Below are positions 19,975 to 30,224 of a stretch of DNA of 64,000 bases, piece by piece. The number at the start of each line of letters is the position of its first letter. Positions within the stretch are counted from its first letter, which is position 1. A model generated the notes under the pieces. That model searched no databases and was not told the origin of the DNA. It worked only from the letters and a program-made list of their open reading frames with translations. The position numbers and the translations under genes were made by a program. Source of the DNA: Acidimicrobiales bacterium (lineage in GTDB: Bacteria > Actinomycetota > Acidimicrobiia > Acidimicrobiales > RAAP-2); contig JANYFR010000018.1 in NCBI GenBank assembly GCA_025362585.1, positions 38,895-102,894 on the forward strand, read 5' to 3'.

Positions 19975-20429
19975 TAGAAGGGCTCCTCATCAAAGGCGTA
20001 GGTGCTTGGTTCGTTCGAGCGCGGGGCGGCCGCCGGTCGGTCGTTCGACTGGAAGTTGCCACCTTCGGCGCGCGGGGTCTTCGTGACGGCGGCCGTCGCC
20101 CACTTGAGGCTCGGTCCGATCTCGTCGGCATTGATCTCGACAATCGAGCGCTTGTCGCCGTTCTCGGTCTCCCAGCTGCGCTGCTCGAGACGTCCGTTCA
20201 CAATGACCCGTGATCCCTTCGACAGTGAGTTCGCGGCGTTCTCGGCGAGGGAGCCGTAGCCCACGACCTCGAAGTACGAGACGCGCTCCTCCCACTCTTG
20301 GGTCTGGCGGTTCTGCCACCGGCGATTGACGGCGATCGAGAGGCGAAGCGCCGCCTGACCGCTATTGAGGAATTTCAGTTCCGGGTCGCGGGTGACGTTT
20401 CCGACGACAGTAATTGCATTATCGGCCAT
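19974..20429 (-). CDS. ssb: Single-stranded DNA-binding protein
   Basis: [61 protein letters not shown]; acidic tip ends FDEEPF. Confidence 0.95.
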   Translation of the reverse strand: MADNAITVVGNVTRDPELKFLNSGQAALRLSIAVNRRWQNRQTQEWEERVSYFEVVGYGSLAENAANSLSKGSRVIVNGRLEQRSWETENGDKRSIVEINADEIGPSLKWATAAVTKTPRAEGGNFQSNDRPAAAPRSNEPSTYAFDEEPF

Positions 20430-20461
20430 GTTCTTCTCCTTGTTTCGCTGAGCGTCCGAAA

Positions 20462-20782
20462 CTACGCCTGGGCCGTAACACGGCTGGCGCTCTTTCGCAC
20501 GTGACGTCGCAGGATCTTGAAGCGCAGGACTTCGTCCGAGAGGGTCAAGATGCGGTCCAGCTCGACGACGGTGATCGACTCGCCCGCGAACTCCACCAGC
20601 ACGTAGTAACCCTCTTTACGCTTGTTGATCTCGTACGCCAAGGGACGCTTGCCCCAACGGTCGATGGCTCCCGGAGTTCCACCGTGGGTTCGGATGGTCT
20701 CCAACGCTCGGTCGAGAGCGATCTGGATACTCTGCGCGTCGACGGCGGTGTCGAACACGATCATGGTCTCATAGGGCCTCAT
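20462..20782 (-). CDS. rpsF: 30S ribosomal protein S6
   Basis: MRPYETMIVFDTAVDAQSIQ..WGKRPLAYEINKRKEGYYVLVEF. Start trimmed to ATG at 20782. Confidence 0.93.
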   Translation of the reverse strand: MRPYETMIVFDTAVDAQSIQIALDRALETIRTHGGTPGAIDRWGKRPLAYEINKRKEGYYVLVEFAGESITVVELDRILTLSDEVLRFKILRRHVRKSASRVTAQA

Positions 20783-20800
20783 GGCCGGTTTCCTTTCCCT

Positions 20801-20878
20801 CTGGTCCGGCTCGGCCGGGCTCTGCGGAAAACAGAGCAGGGTTCTCTGGCACTCCCCCACGTTCGCGGGAAGGACCAG
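20801..20878 (-). promoter_or_regulatory. Candidate S6:S18 ribosomal-protein leader upstream of rpsF
   Basis: Leader with outer pairing CTGGTCC (20801-20807)/GGACCAG (20872-20878) and apical hairpin CTCTG-TTTTCCG-CAGAG (minus sense), with CCG in the loop, just before rpsF. Confidence 0.45.
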
Positions 20879-20901
20879 CCTACTCCACTCCCCCGGAGTG
20901 G

Positions 20902-21720
20902 CTAGTCGAAGAGCCCGTCCGGGCTCGCGTAGGCCTCGTCGCGGCTCGGAAAGTCTCCACTGCGCACGTCGGTCGCGAAGTGGCCCACCGCCTCGGTGAT
21001 CTGGGCACCGAGGTCGGCGTACTGACGGACAAACTTCGCCGGCGTGCGGTCCGTCAGACCAAGGAGATCGTGAAAGACCAGAACCTGGCCATCAGTGTCC
21101 GGTCCGGCCCCGATGCCGATCGTGGGGATGTCGATCACGTCCGTCACGTGCTGACCCACCACGCTCGGCACGCCTTCAATGACAATGGCGAAGGCGCCCT
21201 CGTCCTGGAGTACGGCCGCGTCCTCCAGCAGCAGCTTGGCCGCCTCGTGCGTCCTGGCCTGGACCTTGAAGCCCCCGAACTTCATGACGCTCTGGGGAGT
21301 GAGGCCGAGGTGACCCATGACGGGGATCTCCGCGGCGAACAACGCCCGCACCACGTCGCGTCGGGCCTGGCCGCCCTCGAGCTTGACGCTGTGGGCGCCG
21401 CTGCGGATGAGGGCGGCGGCGTTTCGAACGCTCTCGTCAATACTCAAGTGGTAACTCAGCCACGGCATGTCGGCGACCACGTGGACGTCGCAGCGCGCGG
21501 CCGCCACCGCCCGCACGTGGTGGCACATATCGTCAATCGTCACGTGGAGCGTGTTTTCGTGACCCAGCACGACGTTGGCGAGTGAGTCCCCGACGAGTAT
21601 CAAGTCCACCCCGGCGGCCGCGACGTAGCGCGCGCCGGGCTCGTCGTAGGCGGTCACCATGACGAGTGGCGCTGCGCCGTGGCGCCTCTTGCGCGCACGG
21701 ATCGCCGGCGCGCCGAGCAC
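20902..21720 (-). CDS. panB: 3-methyl-2-oxobutanoate hydroxymethyltransferase
   Basis: VTAYDEPGARYVAAAGVDLILVGDSLANVVLGHENTLHVTIDDMCHHVRAV; KLEGG; VMGHLGLTPQSV. GTG at 21720 overlaps the upstream gene stop. Confidence 0.92.
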   Translation of the reverse strand: MLGAPAIRARKRRHGAAPLVMVTAYDEPGARYVAAAGVDLILVGDSLANVVLGHENTLHVTIDDMCHHVRAVAAARCDVHVVADMPWLSYHLSIDESVRNAAALIRSGAHSVKLEGGQARRDVVRALFAAEIPVMGHLGLTPQSVMKFGGFKVQARTHEAAKLLLEDAAVLQDEGAFAIVIEGVPSVVGQHVTDVIDIPTIGIGAGPDTDGQVLVFHDLLGLTDRTPAKFVRQYADLGAQITEAVGHFATDVRSGDFPSRDEAYASPDGLFD

Positions 21721-22199
21721 TACTCGCCCACTTCCTGGCGCTGGGCCGACTGCGGGCGTCGCACCCGGCGCGCGCCGGCCGACCACTTGCGAACCAGGTG
21801 GTGGAAGTTGCAACCGACGCAGACCTCGACCGCGTAACACTGCACCGGGTCCTCGCGGCGCTCGAGCTTCAACAGCTCCGCGCGCGACGTGGGACAGGTC
21901 CCGCCCGCGGGAAGACGAGCCCCAAAGACGTAGGTCACCTCGACGAGCTCCACGTCACTGCAGACGGGGCAGGTTTCGCCGGTCTTGCGCCCGATGTTGC
22001 GCGCCGCACGCAGTAGTTCGGGATGGGCGTCACAGACGTCTTCGTAGCGCAGCAACCCGGCGGCGACCTTGGCCAGCATGGCGTGACGCACGAGACCGAA
22101 CTCGACAACTGCTCCGTCGGCAGTGCTGGTGCGGAACCGCTTATCCATTACGGGTGACACTACAGGCCAGCAATTGCACCGCCACGGCATGGGCGTCAC
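21720..22199 (-). CDS. DUF5318-like protein with two CxxC zinc-ribbon-like motifs
   Basis: LLRAARNIGRKTGETCPVCSDVELVEVTYVFGARLP...CYAVEVCVGCNFHHLVRKW; position next to padR/ino1 matches actinobacterial synteny (Rv0046c-Rv0049 region of M. tuberculosis). Start may lie a few codons downstream. Confidence 0.7.
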   Translation of the reverse strand: MTPMPWRCNCWPVVSPVMDKRFRTSTADGAVVEFGLVRHAMLAKVAAGLLRYEDVCDAHPELLRAARNIGRKTGETCPVCSDVELVEVTYVFGARLPAGGTCPTSRAELLKLERREDPVQCYAVEVCVGCNFHHLVRKWSAGARRVRRPQSAQRQEVGE

Positions 22200-22215
22200 G
22201 TTCGATATATCGAAC
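22200..22215. promoter_or_regulatory. Perfect 16-bp palindrome, candidate PadR operator
   Basis: GTTCGATATATCGAAC, located 7 bp upstream of the padR start (22223) and at the 5' end of the divergent DUF5318-like gene. Confidence 0.6.
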
Positions 22216-22222
22216 TGATACT

Positions 22223-22843
22223 ATGTTTGACGTGTTAGACATCGCCATCCTGGGACTGTTGATGGACCGAGACCATCACGGATACGAGATTCGCACGCAG
22301 TTGCGTGAGCGTCTCGGGCTCTGGGCGAACGTCTCGTTCGGATCGATCTACCCCGCACTCGCCCGCCTTGCACGCTACGGCCTCGTAGAAGCAGTGGTGG
22401 CGAGTGACGCACGCATCGGGTCGCTGTCGACCGGATCACTCTCGGGCGAGCGTGCCTCGCTTCGCTCCCTGCGCAGTGCCCCGGGCATCGGGCGGCGGGG
22501 TCGCAAGGTCTACCGCATAACCGCCAAGGGACGCGAAGAGTTCGTGACGCTGCTGAGCGATCCCGCGACCCTCGATGACAGCAAGAACTTCTCTCTCCGC
22601 ATGGCGCTCGCGAAGTACCTCACCCCGAGCCTGCGGGTGGGGCTACTCGAGCGCCGCCGCAGCGACCTCGTGGCCCGTCTGGCCGAAGTGCGGGTTAGCG
22701 CGCACAACGAACAACTCGACTCGTACGCCCGAAGTGTGATGGAACACGCGGCCCGGGGTGTGGAGTTGGACCTCGCGTGGATCGACAACCTGTTGTCCAC
22801 CGAACGAAGTAACCAGCAATCCTTCGCACGAGAAGCGAAGTAG
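22223..22843 (+). CDS. PadR family transcriptional regulator
   Basis: MFDVLDIAILGLLMDRDHHGYEIRTQLRERLGLWANVSFGSIYPALARLARYGLVE; RRGRKVYRITAKGREEF. The track ORF from 21659 is over-extended. Confidence 0.92.
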   Translation: MFDVLDIAILGLLMDRDHHGYEIRTQLRERLGLWANVSFGSIYPALARLARYGLVEAVVASDARIGSLSTGSLSGERASLRSLRSAPGIGRRGRKVYRITAKGREEFVTLLSDPATLDDSKNFSLRMALAKYLTPSLRVGLLERRRSDLVARLAEVRVSAHNEQLDSYARSVMEHAARGVELDLAWIDNLLSTERSNQQSFAREAK

Positions 22844-22855
22844 GAAAGGAGCGCC

Positions 22856-23950
22856 ATGGAGAAGATTCGTGTGGCCATTGCGGGCGTCGGAAACTGCGCA
22901 AGCTCGCTCGTACAGGGCGTGACGTACTACCGCGACGCCAAGGCCGGCGACCACGTGCCTGGCTTGATGCACGTCGTGCTCGGCGGCTACCACGTCAGTG
23001 AGATCGAGTTCGTCGCCGCCTTCGACGTCGACGGTTCCAAGGTCGGGAGCGACCTCAGCAAGGCCATCGATGGAGGGATGAATAACACGGTCAAGTTCGC
23101 CGACGTCCCCTCGCTCGGAGTCAGCGTTCTTCGCGGTCCCACGATGGACGGCCTCAACAAGTACTACCGCGCCGTGATCGAAGAGTCGCCGGCTGAGCCG
23201 GTCGACGTCGCCCAGGCCCTGCGCGACGCGCGCGCCGAGGTCTTGGTCTCGTACCTGCCTGTCGGATCCGAGGAGGCCCAGCGCCACTACGCCCAGGCGG
23301 CGCTCGACGCGGGGGTGGCCTTCGTAAACGCCATCCCCGTCTTCATTGCCTCGGACCCGGTGTGGGCCCAGAAGTTCGTCGACGCCGGCGTGCCGATCAT
23401 TGGTGACGACATCAAGAGCCAGGTCGGGGCGACGATCGTCCATCGGGTGCTCACGCGTCTCTTCGAGGACCGCGGCCTCGCGCTCGACCACACCTACCAG
23501 TTGAACGTCGGCGGCAACATGGACTTCAAGAACATGCTGGAACGAGAGCGCCTCGAGTCCAAGAAAATCTCCAAGACCCAGGCCGTCACGTCCCAACTGG
23601 ACTTCAGCCACCTGGACCCCGACGACGTGCACATCGGACCAAGTGACCACGTGCCGTGGCTGCTCGACCGCAAGTGGGCCTACATCCGCATGGAGGGTCG
23701 CAACTTCGGCGACGTGCCGCTCAACATCGAACTGAAGCTCGAAGTCTGGGACTCCCCCAACTCCGCGGGCGTCATCATCGACGCGGTGCGCTGCGCCAAG
23801 GTCGCCCTCGACCGGGGCATCGGTGGACCAATCATCGGTCCGTCCGCCTACTTCATGAAATCCCCTCCCGTACAGTTCCACGACGACATCGCGCACAACA
23901 TGGTCGAGGAGTTCGCCGACCAGGGCGCCGAGAATCCCGTCTGGCCATAG
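22856..23950 (+). CDS. ino1: Inositol-3-phosphate synthase
   Basis: [54 protein letters not shown]; actinobacterial Ino1. Confidence 0.93.
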   Translation: MEKIRVAIAGVGNCASSLVQGVTYYRDAKAGDHVPGLMHVVLGGYHVSEIEFVAAFDVDGSKVGSDLSKAIDGGMNNTVKFADVPSLGVSVLRGPTMDGLNKYYRAVIEESPAEPVDVAQALRDARAEVLVSYLPVGSEEAQRHYAQAALDAGVAFVNAIPVFIASDPVWAQKFVDAGVPIIGDDIKSQVGATIVHRVLTRLFEDRGLALDHTYQLNVGGNMDFKNMLERERLESKKISKTQAVTSQLDFSHLDPDDVHIGPSDHVPWLLDRKWAYIRMEGRNFGDVPLNIELKLEVWDSPNSAGVIIDAVRCAKVALDRGIGGPIIGPSAYFMKSPPVQFHDDIAHNMVEEFADQGAENPVWP

Positions 23951-23965
23951 GTTTCGCTCGCCCCA

Positions 23966-23987
23966 CGCTCCCGTCGCGACGGAAGCG
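23966..23987. terminator. Hairpin between convergent ino1 and pcnA
   Basis: CGCTCCCGTCG/CGACGGAAGCG inverted repeat (one G-U/mismatch position) in the short convergent intergenic region. Confidence 0.55.
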
Positions 23988-23993
23988 TTGTCG

Positions 23994-25418
23994 TCAGCGG
24001 CGCAGTTCGTCCCACCATTCGCGCAGGCGAACAGCCGCCTCATCAGGGGTGATCTCGCCCTCGTCGAGGCGGATCTCCATCAAGAAGTCGAGGGCCCGCC
24101 CCACGACTGGACTCGGCGCGATGTCGAGCAGGGCCATCACGGCGACACCGTCGAGTGCGGGCCGCAGGCGACTCAGGTCCTCTTGCTCGCGTAGTTCGTC
24201 AATGCGTACGATGAGCTCGTCCATACGCTGCGCCAGTACGGCCGCCTTGCGAGCGTTGCGAGTGGTGCAGTCGCACCGGGTCAACTCGTTGAGATCGTCG
24301 AGTAGTGGTCCCGCGTCTCGAACGTAGCGCCGAACGGCCTTGTCGCTCCATCCCATTTTGTAGGTGTGGAAGCGCAGGTGCAGCTCCACGAGTGCGCTGA
24401 CGTCGTCGATCATCTCCTGGGAGTACTTCAGTGCGGCCATGCGTTTTCTCGTTATTTTGGCGCCCACCACCTCGTGGAAGCGAAAGGTGACCCCTTCGTC
24501 GCCGATGGCCCGCGTGTTGGGCTTACCAATGTCGTGAAACAGGGCCGCGAGACGCAGACGAAGCGTTGGCGAGGTCTTGTCGACGACGGCCCACGTGTGC
24601 TTCAGCACGTCCTTGTGTTGATGAATCGGGTCCTGTTCGAGTTGCAGTTTGGGCAGTTCTGGAAAGAAGTGGTCGGCCAGGCCGGTTCGCACGATGAAAT
24701 CGAGACCGATGGAGGGCTCGGCGGTCGCCATCAAGAGGTCGAGCTCCCCGCGAATTCGTTCGGACGAGACCTTCGCGAGCTTGTCGGCCATCGCGGTCGC
24801 CGCGATTTCGATGCTCGGGTCGATGGACATCTTGAATCGCGCCGCGAATCGCGCCGCGCGCAGCATCCGCAGGGGGTCGTCGCGAAAGAGGATCTCGGGA
24901 TCGATGGGGGTGCGCAGCACCAACTCGTGGAGGTCGCCAAAGCCGTGGTGGTAGTCGAACAGCGTCTGAACGTCCGCAGTGCGCGCGTCGAGTGCCACGA
25001 CGTCGAGCGCGAGGGCGTTGATCGTGAAGTCGCGGCGACTGAGATCGGCCTCGAGCGAGTCGCCCCACTCCACCGAGGGCTTGCGCGAGTGATCGACGTA
25101 CGCCTCGGAGCGAAAGGTGGTGATCTCCGCGCGCACCCCACTCGCGCGCAGTAGCCCGCCGATCGTGCCAAAGGCGCGGCCCTGCTCCCAGAGCGCGCCG
25201 CAGAGCGGCGTCATGAGCCGCACGATGTCGTCGGGACGGGCGTTCGTGGTGTAGTCAATTTCGAACTCCTCGCCCCGGGCCACGCCCAGGATCGCGTCGC
25301 GCACCGAACCGCCAACGGCGTACAGCGAGAAGCCCGCCGCGGCGAACGCGCGAGCCAGGGGACTCGAAATGTGGGCAAGTTCGTTGAGTCGGTCGTGGAC
25401 GAGATCGTAAGAAGTCAC
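23994..25418 (-). CDS. pcnA: CCA tRNA nucleotidyltransferase / poly(A) polymerase family
   Basis: LYAVGGSVRDAILG...EIDYTTNARPDDIVRLM...RRDFTINALALDV; HD domain LAALFHDIGKPNTRA. Confidence 0.93.
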   Translation of the reverse strand: MTSYDLVHDRLNELAHISSPLARAFAAAGFSLYAVGGSVRDAILGVARGEEFEIDYTTNARPDDIVRLMTPLCGALWEQGRAFGTIGGLLRASGVRAEITTFRSEAYVDHSRKPSVEWGDSLEADLSRRDFTINALALDVVALDARTADVQTLFDYHHGFGDLHELVLRTPIDPEILFRDDPLRMLRAARFAARFKMSIDPSIEIAATAMADKLAKVSSERIRGELDLLMATAEPSIGLDFIVRTGLADHFFPELPKLQLEQDPIHQHKDVLKHTWAVVDKTSPTLRLRLAALFHDIGKPNTRAIGDEGVTFRFHEVVGAKITRKRMAALKYSQEMIDDVSALVELHLRFHTYKMGWSDKAVRRYVRDAGPLLDDLNELTRCDCTTRNARKAAVLAQRMDELIVRIDELREQEDLSRLRPALDGVAVMALLDIAPSPVVGRALDFLMEIRLDEGEITPDEAAVRLREWWDELRR

Positions 25419-25477
25419 TTCGATCGAGGGTAGTTGGCGCCCGTCGTGACGGCTGCACGAAGGTAGCCTGTGAAAGC

Positions 25478-27433
25478 ATGTTCCACCGATTTTCGACCTG
25501 GTGGCGGGCGCTCGGCGTCGTACTACTCAGCCTCGCGACGGTGCCGTGGCCCTCGGCCGCGCAGGCCCTGACGTCGCCGACGTTCACGATCGATCACCAG
25601 GACGTCGTGGCCGTACTCTCCGCGAGCGGGGCCGGACGATACAGCACGACCATCAGCCTGGCGTCGCGCGACCCGACGACTCGAGTCCAGGTGGCCATCT
25701 TCCCCCGCCTCGTCGAACGCTCCCAGGTCGCCGCGATCACCAACGGCGCGGGCACGACGGCCCGGCCGACCGCGGTGACCCGACTAATTCCGATCTCGTG
25801 CGTGCATCAAAACGAAGTCACGATCACTGTCGACGTGCACACCAGGCGTCCGGGACCGTCCCACGGGCCCTGCGCCGGCGCGAGGCCGCGACTTCGACTT
25901 CGCTGTTCGGGGGCGCGCTGCGATGGCGTCTACCCGTTGCGAATCGCGGTGAGCGTGCACGGCGCGTTGACGACCAAATGGTCCCTCCTGGTCGTCCAGA
26001 CCACACCGGTCGCCCAGCCTCTCCAGGTCAGCCTGATCTTGACCCTCGACCCCTCGTCGTGGCGTCACCTCCACCGCGCCATCGCCGTCCTCGACACCAT
26101 TGGTCGCCACGCGTCGCCCGTCACCCTGAGCGCCGACTATCGCACGCTCGTCGCGGTCCAGGCGAACAGTCCCCTGAGTTTTCAGTTTCAGGCGGCCCTC
26201 GAAAGAGCACTCACCAGTCCACTGCACCAGATCGTCGACGCACCGCCCGGTTTCGTTGACTTCGCCGGACTGGTGGCGAACGGCCTGGGCCGCCAGGTAC
26301 GCGAGCAACTCTCGTTGTCGTCAGACCTCCTCAAGACCTTGACTGGTCGCTACGTCGACGGACCAGTGCTCTTGAACGGCGCGCCCAGCGTCGCGAGCCT
26401 GGTGGCCCTCAACCACTCTGGCGTCAGCAACGTGGTGATCCCCGAAGAAGATCTCAGCGTGGCCCCCTCCTCGACCCTCGACTGGGGTTCGCCCTTCCAC
26501 GTCGAGGGTGCCGGACCGCTGAGCGCCCTCACGACCGACGGACCGCTCTCGCGCCTGGCGACCGATTCGTCGATTGAGCCCGGACTTCGGGCCGCACTGA
26601 CGCTCGCGACCCTCGACTTTCTCCACTTCGAGGCACCGTTCGCGTCGGCGCCTCGCACGGTGGTGATCGAGGCGCCGGTCGCCCTCGCCTCGGCGCCCTA
26701 CGTCAACGACCTTCTGGCCAGTTTTCGCCACGACCCTTTCGCCCAATTGGCGACGCTCTCACCGTCGTTCAACAGTGCGCTCGTCGGCTCGAACGGCGCT
26801 CCGAGCTCTCGCGCGCTGGCGTCGGACGCGACGCCGTCACACTGGACGGGGCACAACGTGAGTTCGCTGCGGACGCTGATCGCCGGCGTCACTTCCTACA
26901 GCGACGCCGTGTCGTCGAGCAACGTGGGCTCGAGGTTGCGCGTCGCCGTCGCGAGCGCCGAGACCTCCGGTGGTCCCGACGTTCGTCAGACCGCCATCAA
27001 CGCCGTCCAGGCCGCGCTCGGCGTCCAATTGAGCAACTTCTCAGTCGATCCGAGCACGATCACCCTCGCCGGCCCGGGAACCTCACTGCCGATCACCCTG
27101 CTGAGTCGCGCCAACTACACCGTCACCGCCGAGGTCCACCTCATCACCGACCGACTCTCGTTCCCCAAGGGCAACCGGTTCGTCATCGTGATGGATTCGC
27201 CGACCAAATCGTTGCGTGTGCCTACCGCTCCCCACTCGGGCAGCAACCTCACCCTGCAGGTGGTCATCACCACGCCCGACAACCACATCGTCCTCGCCCG
27301 GGCCGCGATCCAGGTCAGAATTGCGGGCACGTCGATCGTCGGCTACCTCCTCACCTTCGCCTCGCTCGTCGTCCTCGCCTACTGGTGGCTGCGTACGTCT
27401 CGACGGCGCCACAAGGGCCGTCACGCCCGATGA
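25478..27433 (+). CDS. Secreted/membrane-anchored DUF6049-like protein
   Basis: Signal-peptide-like start, large extracytoplasmic region, C-terminal TM GYLLTFASLVVLAYWWLR; directly upstream of murJ as in actinobacterial pcnA-murJ loci. Confidence 0.75.
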   Translation: MFHRFSTWWRALGVVLLSLATVPWPSAAQALTSPTFTIDHQDVVAVLSASGAGRYSTTISLASRDPTTRVQVAIFPRLVERSQVAAITNGAGTTARPTAVTRLIPISCVHQNEVTITVDVHTRRPGPSHGPCAGARPRLRLRCSGARCDGVYPLRIAVSVHGALTTKWSLLVVQTTPVAQPLQVSLILTLDPSSWRHLHRAIAVLDTIGRHASPVTLSADYRTLVAVQANSPLSFQFQAALERALTSPLHQIVDAPPGFVDFAGLVANGLGRQVREQLSLSSDLLKTLTGRYVDGPVLLNGAPSVASLVALNHSGVSNVVIPEEDLSVAPSSTLDWGSPFHVEGAGPLSALTTDGPLSRLATDSSIEPGLRAALTLATLDFLHFEAPFASAPRTVVIEAPVALASAPYVNDLLASFRHDPFAQLATLSPSFNSALVGSNGAPSSRALASDATPSHWTGHNVSSLRTLIAGVTSYSDAVSSSNVGSRLRVAVASAETSGGPDVRQTAINAVQAALGVQLSNFSVDPSTITLAGPGTSLPITLLSRANYTVTAEVHLITDRLSFPKGNRFVIVMDSPTKSLRVPTAPHSGSNLTLQVVITTPDNHIVLARAAIQVRIAGTSIVGYLLTFASLVVLAYWWLRTSRRRHKGRHAR

Positions 27434-29034
27434 CCGCTGTGTCGACCCACGGAGCGCGCGTCCTCTCGATGGCGAGCGGGACCCTCGTCTCGCGTCTCAC
27501 CGGACTCCTTCGCGTGCTCGTGCTGGCCTGGGTGCTCGGCTTCACGCCAATCGCCGACGCCTTCAACCTCGCCAACACCGTTCCGAACATGCTGTTCGAC
27601 CTGGTACTCGGCGGCGTCGCCGGGGCGACCTTCATCCCCGTATTCGTGGAGCGACTCGCCCTGGACGGGGAACGGCGCGCCTGGAAGTCGATTTCGAGCG
27701 TGATCACCGCGGCGCTGCTCGTGCTGGCGACGGCGTCAGTGGTCGCGTGGTTCTCTGCGCCGTGGATCATCGACGGTTTCACGTTCATGCATCACGTGAG
27801 CTCCGCGCGGTCCGCGGCGTCGCTCGTGCAGCAGCGTCAAGTCGCGACCGAACTGCTGCGCTGGTTCGTCCCCCAGATCTTCTTCTACGGCCTCATCGGC
27901 ATTGCGACGGCGCTGCTCAACATCCGCAGCCGCTTCGGCATCGGCTCGTGGGTCCCGGTCGCCAACAACCTCGTCTGCATCGCGGTACTGGTGTGGTTCC
28001 ATCTCGTGGACCCGGGCCCGACCCTCGCGACCCTGCACGGGTCGCACGATCTGTTCTGGCTGGGGATTGGCACGACAGTGGGTGTGGCCGTCCAGTTCCT
28101 CTGCCTCGCGCCTTCGCTCGCCAAGAGTGACCTGTGGCGGCTCTCGTGGCGGCTCAACCTGCGCGACCCCGCCGTGAGGGCCGTGGGGCGTCTCGGCAGC
28201 TGGACCCTGCTCGTCGTGGTCGCTAACCAGGTGTCGCTCTACGTGGTCCTCGTCTTCGCCTTCGGCATCGGCGGGAGCGGCCCGGTCAGCGCGTACACCT
28301 ACGGGTGGTCGTTCATGCAGATGCCGTACGCCGTTGTCGTCGTCTCGGTGATTGGGGCCCTGACCCCGCAGCTGGCCGCGATGGCGACGGCCCACGACTT
28401 CGCGGGTCTGGCCGAGCGACTGCGCTTCGGCCTTCGCCAATCGCTGGTCATCATCATTCCCTGCGCTCTGGTGCTGCTGATCCTCGCCCAACCCATCGTG
28501 GCGATTCTGTTAAATCGCGTGGACGCCACGCACCCGATCGCGGCCGGCACCGTGCTGGCCGTGCTCGCCGCGGGACTGCCCGGTTTCACGATCTTCCAGT
28601 TGGGCGTGCGAGGACTACAGGCGATGCAGCGGGCCCGGGAGGTCTTCTACCTCTACGCCTTTCAGAACGCACTCACGGTCGTGCTCTGTGTGGCCATTGG
28701 TCGCCATTCACTCGCGGGACTCACGGCGAGCGTTTCCATCGCCTACAGCGCCGCGGCAGTGGTGGCGCTGGCGACGTTGGCGCGCCACGACGTGAGTATC
28801 GCGTCCGTCGTATGGTCTCTGCACGTACGGCGCAGCCTCTGGGCGTCGCTGTTGGCGACGGCGGTCATGGCCCTCGCCTACGCCGGGCCGACGTGGAGTC
28901 GGGGCGCCGGCCTGGTCGCACGATTCTCCTTGACCGTGGCCCTGGGCGGCGCCAGCTACGCACTCGTCGTACTCGTCCAACAGCGACGCATGACGCGAGC
29001 GACATCGAAAGATGTCAAACTGAGGGGATTCTAA
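27430..29034 (+). CDS. murJ: Lipid II flippase MurJ (MviN family)
   Basis: ASGTLVSRLTGLLRVLVLAWVLGFTPIADAFNLANTVPNMLFDLVLGGVAGATFIPVFVERL. Confidence 0.92.
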   Translation: MTAVSTHGARVLSMASGTLVSRLTGLLRVLVLAWVLGFTPIADAFNLANTVPNMLFDLVLGGVAGATFIPVFVERLALDGERRAWKSISSVITAALLVLATASVVAWFSAPWIIDGFTFMHHVSSARSAASLVQQRQVATELLRWFVPQIFFYGLIGIATALLNIRSRFGIGSWVPVANNLVCIAVLVWFHLVDPGPTLATLHGSHDLFWLGIGTTVGVAVQFLCLAPSLAKSDLWRLSWRLNLRDPAVRAVGRLGSWTLLVVVANQVSLYVVLVFAFGIGGSGPVSAYTYGWSFMQMPYAVVVVSVIGALTPQLAAMATAHDFAGLAERLRFGLRQSLVIIIPCALVLLILAQPIVAILLNRVDATHPIAAGTVLAVLAAGLPGFTIFQLGVRGLQAMQRAREVFYLYAFQNALTVVLCVAIGRHSLAGLTASVSIAYSAAAVVALATLARHDVSIASVVWSLHVRRSLWASLLATAVMALAYAGPTWSRGAGLVARFSLTVALGGASYALVVLVQQRRMTRATSKDVKLRGF

Positions 29035-29042
29035 GGGGGGGC

Positions 29043-29897
29043 ATGGCCCGGATCCGCGTGGTCACCGACAGCGCCTGCGACATTCCAGAGTCGGAGGCTC
29101 GTCGCCTCGACATCGACGTGGTGTCACTCAGCATTCGATTCGGTGACGACGAGTACACCGACCGCGTCGACCTCACGCCCGAGGCCTTCTGGGCAAAGTG
29201 CAAGGCCTCCAAGACGCTTCCCGAGACCGCCGCGCCCTCGCCCGGCGTTTTTCAACGGGCCTACGAGCGCGCCCAGGCGGACGGTTGCGACGGCGTCGTC
29301 GTCCTGACCCTCTCGGCGCTGTTGTCGGCGACGTACCAATCGGCGGTGATCGCCCGCGACGCCGTCGCCGGCACCATTGACGTTCGCGTGGTCGACACCA
29401 AGGCCGTCTCCATGGCCCAGGGACTGCTCGCCATCGACGTCGCCGAGGCGGCCGCGACCGGCGCCGACCTCGACCAACTGGTGGCGCGCGCGAACTCCCT
29501 CGTCCCCACGGTCGGGGTCGTGGCGATGCTCGACACCCTCGAGCACCTCATCAAGGGCGGTCGGGTCGGTGGAGCGCGCGCACTCCTCGGTCAGGTCCTC
29601 TCCATCAAACCCCTTCTTGAATTACGTGACGGAGTCGTCGCCGAAGCCGGTCGTCAGCGCACGCGGGCCAAAGCGTTGGTGGCCATCGTGGAGACCGCCG
29701 CGTCGCACGCGCCGCTTCGACGCCTCGCGCTGGTGCACGGGGCGTCGGGAGAGGTCGCGGCCCTCGAGGCCCTCGCCGCCGGCCTCGCCACCGAGTACCC
29801 GATTATCGTGACGGACATGGGCCCCGTCGTTGGTACGCACGGTGGCCCGGGGATCATCGGCCTCTGTTGGGTTGAGGCCGAGGCTCGGTCCCGCTAA
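29043..29897 (+). CDS. DegV family fatty-acid-binding protein
   Basis: MARIRVVTDSACDIPESEARRLDIDVVSLSIRFGDDEYTD; TSxPSPGxF-like motif TAAPSPGVFQRAYE. Confidence 0.9.
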   Translation: MARIRVVTDSACDIPESEARRLDIDVVSLSIRFGDDEYTDRVDLTPEAFWAKCKASKTLPETAAPSPGVFQRAYERAQADGCDGVVVLTLSALLSATYQSAVIARDAVAGTIDVRVVDTKAVSMAQGLLAIDVAEAAATGADLDQLVARANSLVPTVGVVAMLDTLEHLIKGGRVGGARALLGQVLSIKPLLELRDGVVAEAGRQRTRAKALVAIVETAASHAPLRRLALVHGASGEVAALEALAAGLATEYPIIVTDMGPVVGTHGGPGIIGLCWVEAEARSR

Positions 29898-29906
29898 GTT
29901 CATGGG

Positions 29907-30224
29907 ATGAACGAAGCGACCCCCAGCCGCGAGACCGACTTTGTCGACAAGGCCCTACGGTCGTTCGACCACGTCCTCGATCTGGTGCACGACAAGGTGC
30001 TCCGGCCGCTGCTGGTGGCCGGGCGGGCGATCGCCTTCGGGTTCATCATCCTCCTGGCGTCGATCGTCCTGTTGGGCGCCCTGGTCATAGGAATCGTGCG
30101 GGTAATGAACGTCTACCTCTTCGCCGGCCACGAATGGCTGAGCTACCTCGTGCTCGGCGCCATCTTTCTGAGCGTCGGGCTGATCATCTGGCGTAAGCGC
30201 CGGCGCCTCACCATAAGGAAGTAA
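29907..30224 (+). CDS. Small two-TM membrane protein
   Basis: 105 aa; two hydrophobic helices with basic tail [13 protein letters not shown]; between degV and trxB. Confidence 0.65.
   Translation: MNEATPSRETDFVDKALRSFDHVLDLVHDKVLRPLLVAGRAIAFGFIILLASIVLLGALVIGIVRVMNVYLFAGHEWLSYLVLGAIFLSVGLIIWRKRRRLTIRK

Noticed and set aside
22643-24043. 466-aa minus-strand ORF
   Set aside because: Antisense to ino1, which has clear homology; long antisense frames are expected in high-GC coding DNA.
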